From Desulfobacteraceae bacterium (lineage in GTDB: Bacteria; Desulfobacterota; Desulfobacteria; Desulfobacterales; BuS5), in NCBI GenBank assembly GCA_030592105.1, contig JAUVKE010000007.1, positions 1 to 21,356 on the forward strand: a DNA stretch of 21,356 nucleotides, in the 5' to 3' direction. The notes beneath the pieces are model-generated. The model saw nothing but the letters and a program-made list of their open reading frames with translations. It was not told the DNA's origin and searched no databases. This document shows positions 1 through 7,267 of the stretch, one piece after another. The translations under genes and the position numbers were made by a program. The first letter of the stretch is position 1; each line of letters opens with the position of its first letter.

Positions 1-5
1 AAAGT

Positions 6-23
6 TATTTTTGAGCGAGCCCT
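6..23. repeat. Dispersed palindrome half (copy 1)
   Basis: This 18-nt stretch just past the end of atpE is identical to 3427-3444, the right arm of the hairpin between comF and hldE2. Its matching left arm, if there is one, would lie left of the window edge. In both places the element follows a leftward gene end, so it may act as a transcript-end or mRNA-stabilising hairpin. That role is inferred. Confidence 0.6.
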
Positions 24-47
24 AAAAAGCTTTATTCAGTCAGTATG

Positions 48-335
48 TTAGTGACCAGCACCTAATAGAGCCGCAATAGCGCCTGCCTGAGGATGTGCGT
101 AGATTAAAATCAGCGCAACCACAAGAGAATAAATACAAAGTGATTCGATCATTGCAAGACCGATCAGCATGGTAACTGTTACCTTTCCTGATGATTCAGG
201 ATTTCTTGCTATCCCTTCAACTGCTGCTTTTAATCCAAGTCCCTGGGCAATGCCACAGCCAAATGCTGCAACAGCAATTCCAAAACCAGCGGCCGTAACA
301 CAAGCAATAAAAAATTGTAAAGCACTTGCTTCCAT
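48..335 (-). CDS. atpE: ATP synthase Fo subunit c
   Basis: This is the 95-residue c-ring subunit of the membrane sector of F-type ATP synthase, two transmembrane helices joined by a polar loop. The loop shows the R-N-P signature (R44-P46). The ion-carrying carboxylate is E64 in helix 2. Q31 in helix 1 and S65 and Y69 in helix 2 match ligands that form Na+ sites in Ilyobacter-type c rings (Q32, E65, S66, Y70), so the coupling ion could be Na+; the usual Thr after the Ser is Leu here. The start at 335 follows a strong AGGAGG ribosome site (345-350). It is the last gene of the leftward Fo block, 167 bp after atpB. The gene family is certain; ion choice is not. Confidence 0.97.
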   Translation of the reverse strand: MEASALQFFIACVTAAGFGIAVAAFGCGIAQGLGLKAAVEGIARNPESSGKVTVTMLIGLAMIESLCIYSLVVALILIYAHPQAGAIAALLGAGH

Positions 336-502
336 TATACAATTCCTCCTTCAAAATTAATATTATGCTTCTTCCATTTTCCCATTTAAAATATAAATTC
401 TTAAATATACTTTTTTATATATAGATTTTCAGTAACTATTCAGCGTTGCTGATTTTAAGCATGTTTCAGGTATGATCTGATTAAAACAATTGAAACTTTT
501 TA

Positions 503-1192
503 TTAATGAGCATGTTCCATTGCGCTACTGAAATACATGATCGAAAGTAAAAAAAAGACAAATGCCTGTACCAGCGCAACAAAAATACCAAGAGCCATTA
601 TTGGAAGAGGCGCAAAAAATGCTCCAGCCAGGCCAAACAGAATTCCTAAAACAAGTTCATGCCCCATCATATTCCCAAAAAGCCTGAAGGAAAGAGACAA
701 AACCCGTGCCAGGTGGCCTATTAGTTCAATGGGAAATATTATAGGTATCATCCACCATACAGGGCCTAAAAAATGTTTTATATATTTTGCGCCATGATAT
801 TTTACCCCGATAACATGGGTAAAAACCACAACCGTGAGAGCACATGCCAAAGTAGTGTTCAAGCTTGCAGTTGGAGGAAAAAATCCAGGCACAAGCCCGA
901 TAAGATTACAGGCAAAAATATAAATAAATACTGTTGCCACAATGGGAAAGAGCCATCGGCCCTCTTCACCTGTAATATCGATCATAAAATTTTCAATACC
1001 AGAAATAATTAATTCAGATATATTTTGGCCCTGTGTGGGAATCATGGATATCCCTTTTGCCGCAATTGAACCTGCAACAATAAGCAAAGCCATTACTACC
1101 CATGAATAAATAACATGGGGGTTTGTATGGGCAAAATGTCCGAGACCAATTAATTCAAAGATCTTCACAAAAAACAGATAGGGATGTTCCAT
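503..1192 (-). CDS. atpB: ATP synthase Fo subunit a
   Basis: Subunit a is the membrane stator that forms the two ion half-channels against the c ring. The 229-residue protein has about five to six hydrophobic helices. The essential arginine is R170, in the conserved stretch S-F-R-L-F-G-N-M-M-G-H-E (168-179), followed by the final C-terminal helix pair. The length is normal for the family. Its ATG at 1192 lies 2 nt past the atpI stop, and its ribosome site AAGGAGG (1203-1209) lies inside the end of atpI, so translation is probably coupled. It belongs to the atpZ-atpI-atpB-atpE block. Confidence 0.97.
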   Translation of the reverse strand: MEHPYLFFVKIFELIGLGHFAHTNPHVIYSWVVMALLIVAGSIAAKGISMIPTQGQNISELIISGIENFMIDITGEEGRWLFPIVATVFIYIFACNLIGLVPGFFPPTASLNTTLACALTVVVFTHVIGVKYHGAKYIKHFLGPVWWMIPIIFPIELIGHLARVLSLSFRLFGNMMGHELVLGILFGLAGAFFAPLPIMALGIFVALVQAFVFFLLSIMYFSSAMEHAH

Positions 1193-1194
1193 CC

Positions 1195-1581
1195 TTAAAT
1201 CGCCTCCTTGAAAATAAGAGTTTTAAGTTCACGCATGGTAGCAAGGGTTATACTGGCAACCACCACAGAAAGACCAACCAGAAGACCAATCGGCTGCACA
1301 ACTTTCCATACAATCAGAGCAAAAATAATAAATCCGCTTATGGTAAATCGGAGATAATATTTCCCCAATATCAACCCGACAGATGAAATCCGGGGGGGAG
1401 TAAAAGCATTTTTAAGGGTTCTTTCCAGTAGATAAAATTTTATTGTAACTATTAATCCTCCAAATATTATCCCCCGGACAAAAGGTGGCTGTGCAAAGAG
1501 CAAACCTGCTCCGATCGTAATAGAAAAAATGACCCAATTTGAAATTCCTATAAATTTTATAAGTCTCTTTTCTATACCCAC
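1195..1581 (-). CDS. atpI: ATP synthase subunit I (AtpI-like)
   Basis: This small hydrophobic protein of 128 residues has four predicted membrane helices (about 14-30, 35-52, 73-94 and 98-115). It fits the ATP synthase I family that precedes atpB in many operons; family members help c-ring assembly. The identification rests on topology, length and position more than on a strong motif. The start is GTG at 1581, with an AGGAG ribosome site about 11 nt upstream inside the end of atpZ. It is 5 nt from atpZ and 2 nt from atpB, so it is co-transcribed. Confidence 0.85.
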   Translation of the reverse strand: MGIEKRLIKFIGISNWVIFSITIGAGLLFAQPPFVRGIIFGGLIVTIKFYLLERTLKNAFTPPRISSVGLILGKYYLRFTISGFIIFALIVWKVVQPIGLLVGLSVVVASITLATMRELKTLIFKEAI

Positions 1582-1586
1582 CTTAA

Positions 1587-1805
1587 CTAAAGTCTCCTGC
1601 TTTTTTTTATTGCAAAACCAATATTTCTATAACCAGCTGCAATTCCAAACCCAAGACAAACCAGCATAAAAACAGGAGCAGTATCAAACCGTTTGTCGAG
1701 ATACAGCCCCAAAGCAAGCCCTATGAAAATCGAAAGGGCCACCGACAGACCAATACTCCCATAATATGCCAAATCTTTAAGATTACTTTTCGCTTCTTTC
1801 TTCAT
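1587..1805 (-). CDS. atpZ: AtpZ/AtpI-type ATP synthase accessory protein
   Basis: This 72-residue membrane protein opens the Fo operon. It has a charged N-terminus and then two helices (about 14-36 and 43-62) with small-residue-rich faces, including G-L-A-L-G-L-Y-L-D (28-36) and G-F-G-I-A-A-G (53-59). That is the pattern of the AtpZ family (ATPase_gene1), reported as helping Mg2+ or Ca2+ supply and assembly of the enzyme. The ATG at 1805 has no clear ribosome site, and the predicted transcription start lies only about 13 nt upstream, so the message may be nearly leaderless. The family call is good; the function is inferred. Confidence 0.85.
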   Translation of the reverse strand: MKKEAKSNLKDLAYYGSIGLSVALSIFIGLALGLYLDKRFDTAPVFMLVCLGFGIAAGYRNIGFAIKKSRRL

Positions 1806-1825
1806 ACTTATATAATTAACATTAA

Positions 1826-1854
1826 TTTATAGCACCAATGATAAAATAAATCAA
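1826..1854 (-). promoter_or_regulatory. Sigma-70-like promoter of the Fo operon
   Basis: On the minus strand, TTGATT (1849-1854) and TATAAA (1826-1831) are separated by exactly 17 nt. They lie just upstream of the atpZ start, with no gene between. The predicted start point gives a leader of about 13 nt. Confidence 0.55.
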
Positions 1855-1913
1855 TTAGAATCTTTTATAATAGCTTCTTAATACGCTTTAATTCTTTGGC
1901 ACCCTGCTATATT

Positions 1914-1938
1914 GATCCCCCAGAATAGATCCCCCAGA
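1914..1938. repeat. Short direct repeat, 14-nt period
   Basis: GATCCCCCAGA occurs at 1914-1924 and again at 1928-1938. It lies 60-85 nt upstream of the predicted -35 box of the atpZ promoter. Tandem sites at this distance could bind an activator; nothing else supports that. Confidence 0.4.
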
Positions 1939-1961
1939 CAAATAATCTGCCAGGCGTAAGA

Positions 1962-2045
1962 ATTGAGCTATGGTGAAATTTAAAAAACTCTGGTTGTTTG
2001 AGTGCAACGAGTTCCAGAGGTTTTTAAATTTTATTATAGCTCAAT
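1962..2045 (+). repeat. 84-nt inverted repeat with 32-nt arms
   Basis: The arms 1962-1993 and 2014-2045 are complementary with four exceptions around a 20-nt loop. Three of the exceptions are G opposite T, which would be G-U pairs in an RNA read on the plus strand but C-A mismatches on the minus strand. The hairpin stands between the convergent-looking end of pyrK and the atpZ promoter. It may be a mini transposable element or a structured RNA. There is no T-run, so it is not an ordinary terminator. Confidence 0.7.
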
Positions 2046-2063
2046 ATATTACCAAAATCAGGG

Positions 2064-2858
2064 CTACGCCCCAAAATTTATTGAATCGAACACCGGGCCA
2101 TCAACACAGACATGCATATATTTATCTGAACTGTTTTTGACTTTTACAGCACAGCCTAAACAGGCTCCCACACCACAAGCCATAACAGATTCAGTGGAAA
2201 CTTGACATTTGATCCCATCCAGCCTGGCTATCTTTGCAACCTGCTTTAACATGGGAACAGGGCCACAGGCAAAAATAATATCTGCAACATCTTTTTTGAG
2301 CCTGGTATTCAATAGATCTGTAACAAGGCCCTTTTCCCCACAGGTTCCATCCTCTGTGGCAATTTCCACCTTTACTCCCATATCTGCAAAAATATCAGCG
2401 CAAAGGATATCTTTTTGGTTCCTTCCGCCAATCAAAAGGGTGCACCGGCAAAGATCAAACCCTTTTGAACGAAGGTGTAATGCAAAAAAAAGCATGGGGG
2501 CCACACCAATACCACCCGCCACAATAAAAATGCGGTGGGAGCTATTTTCAATTAAAAATCCATTCCCCAGGGGTCCAAGGATATCAACGGGCTCCCCTTC
2601 TTTTATATGTGCAAGTATTCCGGTTAATTCCCCTACTACCTTGTAGAGAAGCTCCACGCCCACAACAGATCCTTTTTTTTCAATTAACCTGTGTATGGAA
2701 AAAGGCCGTCTTAAAAAGGGACGCCTTCCCGGCAAACTGAGCATGATAAATTGTCCCGGTTTTGAAAAGGAAAATTCTTCACCACATTTTATACCAATAT
2801 TATAGTATGAGGAAGTGATTTTTTTATTCCACAAAATAATGGTTTTTTCCCGAATCAT
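2064..2858 (-). CDS. pyrK: Dihydroorotate dehydrogenase electron-transfer subunit-like protein
   Basis: This is a PyrK-type flavo-iron-sulfur protein. In family members it passes electrons from dihydroorotate oxidation (by PyrD) to NAD+ in pyrimidine synthesis. The ferredoxin-reductase-like fold shows the FAD motif R-R-P-F-S-I-H (50-56), the pyridine-nucleotide motif G-G-I-G-V-A-P-M (115-122) and a C-terminal 2Fe-2S site with C228, C233, C236 and C251 in the typical A-C-G-V-G-A-C-L-G-C order. The 264 residues are normal. It lies 22 bp after hldE2. The usual partner pyrD is not next to it: downstream comes an intergenic hairpin and then the Fo operon. The stop lies within a small GGGC/GCCC hairpin. 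Confidence 0.92.
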   Translation of the reverse strand: MIREKTIILWNKKITSSYYNIGIKCGEEFSFSKPGQFIMLSLPGRRPFLRRPFSIHRLIEKKGSVVGVELLYKVVGELTGILAHIKEGEPVDILGPLGNGFLIENSSHRIFIVAGGIGVAPMLFFALHLRSKGFDLCRCTLLIGGRNQKDILCADIFADMGVKVEIATEDGTCGEKGLVTDLLNTRLKKDVADIIFACGPVPMLKQVAKIARLDGIKCQVSTESVMACGVGACLGCAVKVKNSSDKYMHVCVDGPVFDSINFGA

Positions 2859-2880
2859 AGATTAATTCCTGCTATGCCCC

Positions 2881-3378
2881 TTACGGTCTATACCCCGCAT
2901 ATTTATTGATAATGGTATTAATAATTTTAGAAGTAGAAATGTCGGTTCTAAATGGAATCCTCACAACTCTACCACCATTTTGTATAACAAAATCTGCCCC
3001 TATTATTTCATCTTCCCCCCAGTCATCACCCTTTACAAGGACATCCGGCTTTATTGAGCAGATAAGATTTAAGGGATCAGATTCATCAAAAACAACTACA
3101 AAATCAACACTGTAAAGGGCGGAAATGACCATCCCCCTTTGCTCCTGACAAATAATAGGCCTGTTTTTCCCCTTAATATTTTTTATGGATTCATCGGAAT
3201 TTAATCCAAGTACAAGAACATCCCCCTCATCTTTTGCAGCATTAAGATAATCAACATGGCCTGCATGGATTAAATCAAAACACCCATTTGTAAATATAAT
3301 GGTCTTTTTCTCGCTGGAAAGATCCTGAATTTTAGGCAAAAGGTCGGACAATGTTAATATTTTGGAGGATATATTCAT
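2881..3378 (-). CDS. hldE: Heptose 1-phosphate adenylyltransferase (RfaE domain II type)
   Basis: This nucleotidyltransferase activates D-glycero-beta-D-manno-heptose 1-phosphate with ATP to make ADP-heptose for the inner core of lipopolysaccharide. The 165 residues correspond to only the C-terminal half of the bifunctional E. coli HldE, so the sugar kinase must be encoded elsewhere. The signature is G-C-F-D-L-I-H-A-G-H (32-41) with the catalytic H38 and H41. Further matches are N-S-D-E-S (60-64), K-G-K-N-R-P (69-74) and the C-terminal I-S-T-S-K-I-I (147-153). It lies between comF, with a palindrome in between, and pyrK, in the same direction. Presence of this gene implies a heptose-containing LPS. 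Confidence 0.92.
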   Translation of the reverse strand: MNISSKILTLSDLLPKIQDLSSEKKTIIFTNGCFDLIHAGHVDYLNAAKDEGDVLVLGLNSDESIKNIKGKNRPIICQEQRGMVISALYSVDFVVVFDESDPLNLICSIKPDVLVKGDDWGEDEIIGADFVIQNGGRVVRIPFRTDISTSKIINTIINKYAGYRP

Positions 3379-3403
3379 CCGGTCATCACCATTTTACATC
3401 TAT

Positions 3404-3443
3404 GGGCTCGCTCAAAATAAATTAGCTATTTTTGAGCGAGCCC
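3404..3443. repeat. Palindromic repeat between comF and hldE2 (copy 2)
   Basis: GGGCTCGCTCAAAA (3404-3417) and TTTTGAGCGAGCCC (3430-3443) form a perfect 14-bp stem with a 12-nt loop. The right arm with flanks (3427-3444) recurs at 6-23. The comF stop codon (3443-3445) overlaps the outer edge of the arm. Lying inside a same-strand gene run, it could lower or process the downstream message. Confidence 0.75.
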
Positions 3444-4270
3444 TATGGTTGTACAGTTTGCGCCAAAGTCAATACATCCACACTGGCTGCGCCGCCATTG
3501 AGTAAAACCCTGGAACATTCCCTTACAGTTGCCCCTGTGGTGTAAACATCATCCACAAGGAGTATGTTTTTGCCTTTAATTAAAATTTTTTTTTTTAATG
3601 TAAAAGCTCCTTTGATATTTGTCGCCCTTAATTTACGTCCCAGGCCGGTCTGTGGTTCTGTCCACCTGTTTCGAATGAGAAGATCCTTATCTATTTTAAA
3701 ATGCAAAGAATTAATTTTTAATTGTCGGGCATTTTCCGGCCAATGCCTGATGAGCAAAAGAGCCTGATTAAAACCACGTTGTCGCAGCCTTTTTACATGG
3801 AGGGGAACCGGGAAGACCATATCTACCTGTTCGACTTTAAAAAAATTCATAAAAGTTAAAAAAAGAATCATTCCAAGGGGTCGCGCAAGCTGAATTTTAC
3901 CTTTATATTTTAAAGAGTGTATGGCCTTCATCAGTGCCTGATCATAGACTCCGAAGGATCGCGCACTCCTGAATTTTCCTGAATTTTTTAAGCACCTGCC
4001 GCAAATATGATCCTCTGCAACATCACTTTGAAACATTATACCGCATTTTAAACAAAAGGGTGGTTTAACAGGTATAAAATTATTCAAACATGATTCACAT
4101 ATAAAAAAAGAGTTAGGTATTTCCACCTTTTCCCATTGCAGAGCCTTTTGACAAAAAGAAGAAAATTCATCTTTTACATTAATCCATGATCCGCAAACAA
4201 AGCATTTAACAGGGAAAAAAGCCTCCAAAAAAACTCTTAATATACTGGAGATGACTTTTTTGTAAGTCAT
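3443..4270 (-). CDS. comF: ComF family phosphoribosyltransferase-like protein
   Basis: This 275-residue ComF/GntX-type protein belongs to a family tied to DNA uptake and use in several bacteria. The N-terminal half carries eight cysteines in C-x-x-C pairs (C23/C26, C58/C61, C73/C76, C90/C93), as in double zinc ribbons. The C-terminal half is a type I phosphoribosyltransferase domain, with V-P-V-P-L-type residues near 154-158, R-L-R-Q-R-G-F-N-Q-A (161-170) and the PRPP loop V-D-D-V-Y-T-T-G-A-T (239-248). Its start overlaps the rlmB stop by 4 nt (ATGA), so they are translationally coupled. The last codon and the stop TAG abut a dispersed palindrome. The exact reaction of the family is not established. 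Confidence 0.93.
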   Translation of the reverse strand: MTYKKVISSILRVFLEAFFPVKCFVCGSWINVKDEFSSFCQKALQWEKVEIPNSFFICESCLNNFIPVKPPFCLKCGIMFQSDVAEDHICGRCLKNSGKFRSARSFGVYDQALMKAIHSLKYKGKIQLARPLGMILFLTFMNFFKVEQVDMVFPVPLHVKRLRQRGFNQALLLIRHWPENARQLKINSLHFKIDKDLLIRNRWTEPQTGLGRKLRATNIKGAFTLKKKILIKGKNILLVDDVYTTGATVRECSRVLLNGGAASVDVLTLAQTVQP

Positions 4271-5016
4271 GACCTTTTTATATTCCGTTGCCTGTATGCC
4301 TCATACATGGCCACAGCACCGGCTGCCGAAGCATTTATAGAGGTGATTTCTCCTTCCTGGGGAATGGATATTAAAAGATCACATTCTTTTTTTACCAAAG
4401 GCCGTATCCCTTTATCTTCTCCACCTATGACCAGGGCAATACCACCGGATAAATCAGCTGAAAAAACAGACTTGTCTCCATTCATATCCAAACCGAAAAA
4501 CCATAATCCATGTTTTTTTAAAGCCTGAATTGCTATGGTAATATTTGTAACCCGTGCGATGAGTGCATGCTCAAGAGCGCCTGCTGACCCTTTGGAAGCA
4601 GCGGGGGTTGGTGGGGCTGACCTGTCTTTGGGAATAATTATACCATTTACACCTGCACAAAGGGCTGTTCTGATTAATGCCCCAAGATTATGGGGGTCCT
4701 GGATATTGTCGAGTAATAGTAAAAAAGGGGGAGTATTGTTTTTTTTTATAGTTGCACTAAGGCCGGCAAAATCTACAAAAGGATATTGACTAACAGATGC
4801 GCATATACCCTGGTGCTGCCTGGTGTCGGCCATGACATCAAGATCTCTTTTTTCCACCCTGTTTATGGTAACTCCCCTGGAGATGGCAAGCTTTTGAATT
4901 TTGCCAAAGTGTTGAAATGTTTTTCCCTTTGCAATATTTATATCAAAAAATTTTCGACGATCCGCCGATAGTGCCTCAATAACAGGGTGAATACCATATA
5001 AAGTTTCTTTTTTCAC
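4267..5016 (-). CDS. rlmB: 23S rRNA (guanosine-2'-O-)-methyltransferase, TrmH/SpoU family
   Basis: This SPOUT-class methyltransferase most likely methylates the ribose of a 23S rRNA guanosine (G2251 in E. coli). The N-terminal substrate-binding domain (about 1-75) opens with G-I-H-P-V-I-E-A-L, as in RlmB. The knotted catalytic domain shows motif 1 N-I-Q-D-P-H-N-L-G-A-L-I-R-T-A (104-118), motif 2 around G-G-E-D-K-G-I-R-P-L and motif 3 I-P-Q-E-G-E-I-T-S-I-N-A-S. The 249 residues are typical. It sits 7 bp after gmk and overlaps comF by 4 nt. TrmH-family members can differ in target, so the RNA site is inferred. Confidence 0.9.
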   Translation of the reverse strand: MKKETLYGIHPVIEALSADRRKFFDINIAKGKTFQHFGKIQKLAISRGVTINRVEKRDLDVMADTRQHQGICASVSQYPFVDFAGLSATIKKNNTPPFLLLLDNIQDPHNLGALIRTALCAGVNGIIIPKDRSAPPTPAASKGSAGALEHALIARVTNITIAIQALKKHGLWFFGLDMNGDKSVFSADLSGGIALVIGGEDKGIRPLVKKECDLLISIPQEGEITSINASAAGAVAMYEAYRQRNIKRS

Positions 5017-5023
5017 AAGTCCT

Positions 5024-5593
5024 TTAAAAAACTACTATTTTTTGTTCCATCAAGGAAACCAGATTATTTATGGAGATCTTAAGATCATCATTTATTATGA
5101 TATGTTGATACAGATTTTTTTTAGCAATTTCTTTTTCAGCCCCAAGGAGACGTTTTTCAATCTCTTTTTTCTCATCTGTCCCTCTGGATTCCAAACGGCG
5201 TTTAAGAATATCAAGGGATGGGGGCATAATAAAAATTGTAATGGAATCAGGATAACGTTTTAAGATTTGAAGGGTTCCTTTAATATCCAGATCAAGGAGT
5301 ATATTTTTACCGATATTAAGGTTTTTATCTAAAAAATCAGCTGAAGTCCCATAGAAATTGCCATAAACTTCCGCCCATTCAGCCCACCTGTTTTTTTCTA
5401 TATTTCTAATAAACTCTTTTTTATTTATGAAAAAATAGTCAGCGCCATGCTTTTCGGCTCCCCGGTGGGGGCGGGTGGTGTAAGATATGGAATAAAGGAG
5501 GTCAGGTAATCTCTTAAGGGCAGCCTTTACAAGGGTTGTTTTCCCGGCCCCTGACGGGGCTGAAATAATAAAAAGTTTAGCTTTTGGTTTCAT
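5024..5593 (-). CDS. gmk: Guanylate kinase
   Basis: Guanylate kinase phosphorylates GMP to GDP with ATP, an essential step of guanine nucleotide supply. The P-loop is S-A-P-S-G-A-G-K-T-T-L (11-21). The GMP-binding part follows, with Y-S-I-S-Y-T-T-R-P-H-R-G and the acidic residues of H-G-A-D-Y-F-F, then L-L-D-L-D-I-K-G in place of the usual D-I-D-x-Q-G, and the lid arginines R-R-L-E-S-R-G-T-D. The length of 189 residues is slightly short at the C-terminus for the family, but no core element is lost. It lies 15 bp after the RemA-like gene and 7 bp before rlmB. Confidence 0.96.
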   Translation of the reverse strand: MKPKAKLFIISAPSGAGKTTLVKAALKRLPDLLYSISYTTRPHRGAEKHGADYFFINKKEFIRNIEKNRWAEWAEVYGNFYGTSADFLDKNLNIGKNILLDLDIKGTLQILKRYPDSITIFIMPPSLDILKRRLESRGTDEKKEIEKRLLGAEKEIAKKNLYQHIIINDDLKISINNLVSLMEQKIVVF

Positions 5594-5608
5594 AATTTTA
5601 AAAAAGCC

Positions 5609-5914
5609 TTATTCCTCCTGCCTTTTTTGATGCTGGGCCTCCATAAGGGCTGTATATCGTTGCGCCATGGTCTCTTCCTGAATTGCAGAGAGGACAACAT
5701 GGTTGCTGTCCATGATAATTATTGACCTTGTCTTACGGCCGAATGTTGCATCAATGAGACGCTTATCATCTTTGGCATCATCCTTTAAACGCTTAACAGG
5801 GGCTGAATTATACGACATTATAGCAACAATTCTATCAGCGGCCACAGTATTGCGATGCCCAACATTTAACAAAGACTGCTCCATTAATCCACATTTTTTT
5901 AATTTATTCAACAT
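5609..5914 (-). CDS. remA: RemA-like regulatory protein (DUF370)
   Basis: This small DUF370 protein is related to Bacillus RemA, a DNA-binding activator of matrix and osmoprotection genes. The core matches RemA closely: [23 protein letters not shown], then [18 protein letters not shown] and H-V-V-L-S-A-I-Q. The ATG at 5914 overlaps the yicC end by 11 nt and has a weak AGCAGG ribosome site. The internal ATG at 5884 would give a 91-residue protein closer to RemA length but has no visible ribosome site. Its position between yicC and gmk is common in bacteria. What it controls in this lineage is unknown. Confidence 0.85.
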   Translation of the reverse strand: MLNKLKKCGLMEQSLLNVGHRNTVAADRIVAIMSYNSAPVKRLKDDAKDDKRLIDATFGRKTRSIIIMDSNHVVLSAIQEETMAQRYTALMEAQHQKRQEE

Positions 5915-6785
5915 TCTGCACCTGCTCTCTTATTTTTTCCAATTCTGCCTTAACAGTTACAACCCCATGGGATAAATCTGTGCTTTGGACTTTAGAACCC
6001 AGGGTGTTACATTCCCTGTTAAATTCCTGCAATAAAAAATTAAGCTTTCTACCGGCAGGCTCTTGGGCATTCATGATTGCATTAAATTGTTCTATGTGAC
6101 TTTTTATCCTGACTATTTCTTCGGAAATATCACTCTTATCAGCCAGAAAAGCTGCCTCCTGTGCGATTCGAGATGGATCAATATCCACGGAATCACCAGT
6201 TAATACGGATATTCTGTTTAATAGTCTTTCCTGATAAAAAGACAAAATATCCGAAGCTCTATCTTCCATTGCTATTATCGATTTTTCAATGAATTCAAGA
6301 CGCTTGGTTAAATCTTTTAAAATAAAATCCCCTTCTATTTTCCGCATTATTTCTGTTTCATCAAGGGCTTTAAGCAGGCACTCCTCAATCAGGCTCCAAT
6401 CGGATTCCAGATCTCTTTTATGCTGAACCCGCTTGATAATTTTTCCAGCCATGACAAAGTGGTCTATTGAGATCTCAGGCTTTAAAGCAAACCTGCTTTT
6501 TAATTGATTCAAAGCATTGTAATAGGCATCAGCCTCTGCTTCATCAATTTCAAATTGATATGTCTGGTCTGAATCGTCCACCATATTAAGCCTTATTTCC
6601 ACCCGCCCCCTGGCCAGTTTTTCCGAAACCAGATTTTTCATCCTCCTTTCCATATCAAAATATTCCGGAGGGATGCGCAGGGCAATATCAAGATGCCTGC
6701 TGTTATATGTGCGAATTTCACTTGAAACTGTAAAATTGTCATGGGTGACTTCAGCACTTGCAAATGATGTCATACTTTTAATCAT
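5904..6785 (-). CDS. yicC: YicC family endoribonuclease
   Basis: This 293-residue YicC protein belongs to a family with endoribonuclease activity; E. coli YicC affects the small RNA RyhB. The hallmarks are the N-terminal M-I-K-S-M-T-S-F, the G-R-V-E-I-R-L region near 60, and the conserved C-terminal domain (DUF1732) with [16 protein letters not shown] (about 245-260). The length is standard. It heads the leftward housekeeping run, overlapping the RemA-like gene. The leader contains a tandem 10-nt repeat (6787-6806). Its RNA targets here are unknown. Confidence 0.95.
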   Translation of the reverse strand: MIKSMTSFASAEVTHDNFTVSSEIRTYNSRHLDIALRIPPEYFDMERRMKNLVSEKLARGRVEIRLNMVDDSDQTYQFEIDEAEADAYYNALNQLKSRFALKPEISIDHFVMAGKIIKRVQHKRDLESDWSLIEECLLKALDETEIMRKIEGDFILKDLTKRLEFIEKSIIAMEDRASDILSFYQERLLNRISVLTGDSVDIDPSRIAQEAAFLADKSDISEEIVRIKSHIEQFNAIMNAQEPAGRKLNFLLQEFNRECNTLGSKVQSTDLSHGVVTVKAELEKIREQVQNVE

Positions 6786-6786
6786 A

Positions 6787-6806
6787 ATATAGCCTGATAT
6801 AGCCTG
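6787..6806. repeat. Tandem 10-nt repeat in the yicC leader
   Basis: ATATAGCCTG occurs twice in a row immediately upstream of the yicC start. On the minus strand each copy holds CAGG, so the duplication creates two weak ribosome-site-like sequences. It is perhaps a slippage product. Confidence 0.4.
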
Positions 6807-7050
6807 GTAGAATGGTTCGGTAAAAAAATAATAATCAATGAATCATGAAAGGTATAGCAATTGTATTGCTTAATTATTTCAACCGCTTATGCTCAATAGA
6901 ATTTGCCGTAAAAATAAAAATTACCAAAGCAGTGCTGATATGGATTTTCAACTGACTAATTTGACACGACACGAATAGAGGGAAAAACCCGGGGCATACT
7001 GGCATGGACTTTCTTAAAAAATAATTTGGGGAAGGTATATATGTTCATAT

Positions 7051-7142
7051 AATAATCCGATTTTAAAATTCGGCACAGACCAGAGGGAGGAAGGCGTATT
7101 ATAATACGCCGATGCCCGATAACAGAGTGAAATTATTTATGT
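7051..7142 (+). repeat. Roughly 90-bp dispersed repeat, copy A
   Basis: This copy contains a conserved block near 7055-7091, a perfect 18-nt palindrome at 7093-7110 (GGCGTATTATAATACGCC) and a 3' block at 7116-7142. Related copies are at 8111-8198 (inverted), 7233-7259 (3' block only, identical over 27 nt), 18379-18420 (5' block only) and, weakly, 9976-10002. No reading frame fits a protein here, so it looks like a non-autonomous mobile or REP-like element. Confidence 0.8.
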
Positions 7143-7232
7143 GAACATCTACGCAACGGTACATTTTAAGAGGGATAATACACCCAAAATAATTTTATGG
7201 AAATCTATAGTACGTTGACTTAAAGGTTTTAA

Positions 7233-7259
7233 CCGATAACAGAGTGAAATTATTTATGT
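7233..7259 (+). repeat. Partial copy of the dispersed repeat (3' block)
   Basis: All 27 nt are identical to 7116-7142 in the same orientation, starting 117 nt further along. It lies just past the stop codon (7268-7270) of the leftward DUF4416 gene. Confidence 0.8.
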
Positions 7260-7267
7260 TGAAATTT

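Larger units (their letters stand above)
6807..7267. other. Gene-free stretch between yicC and the DUF4416 gene
   Basis: No convincing gene is present. The stretch holds a small dyad AGCAAT/ATTGCT (6856-6870) in the presumed yicC promoter region. It also holds a full copy (7051-7142) and a 27-nt partial copy (7233-7259) of the repeat described separately. Confidence 0.6.

Noticed and set aside
2209..2646. Open frame of 145 codons opposite pyrK.
   Set aside because: It lies fully antisense to a well-identified gene, with no family features and no ribosome site.
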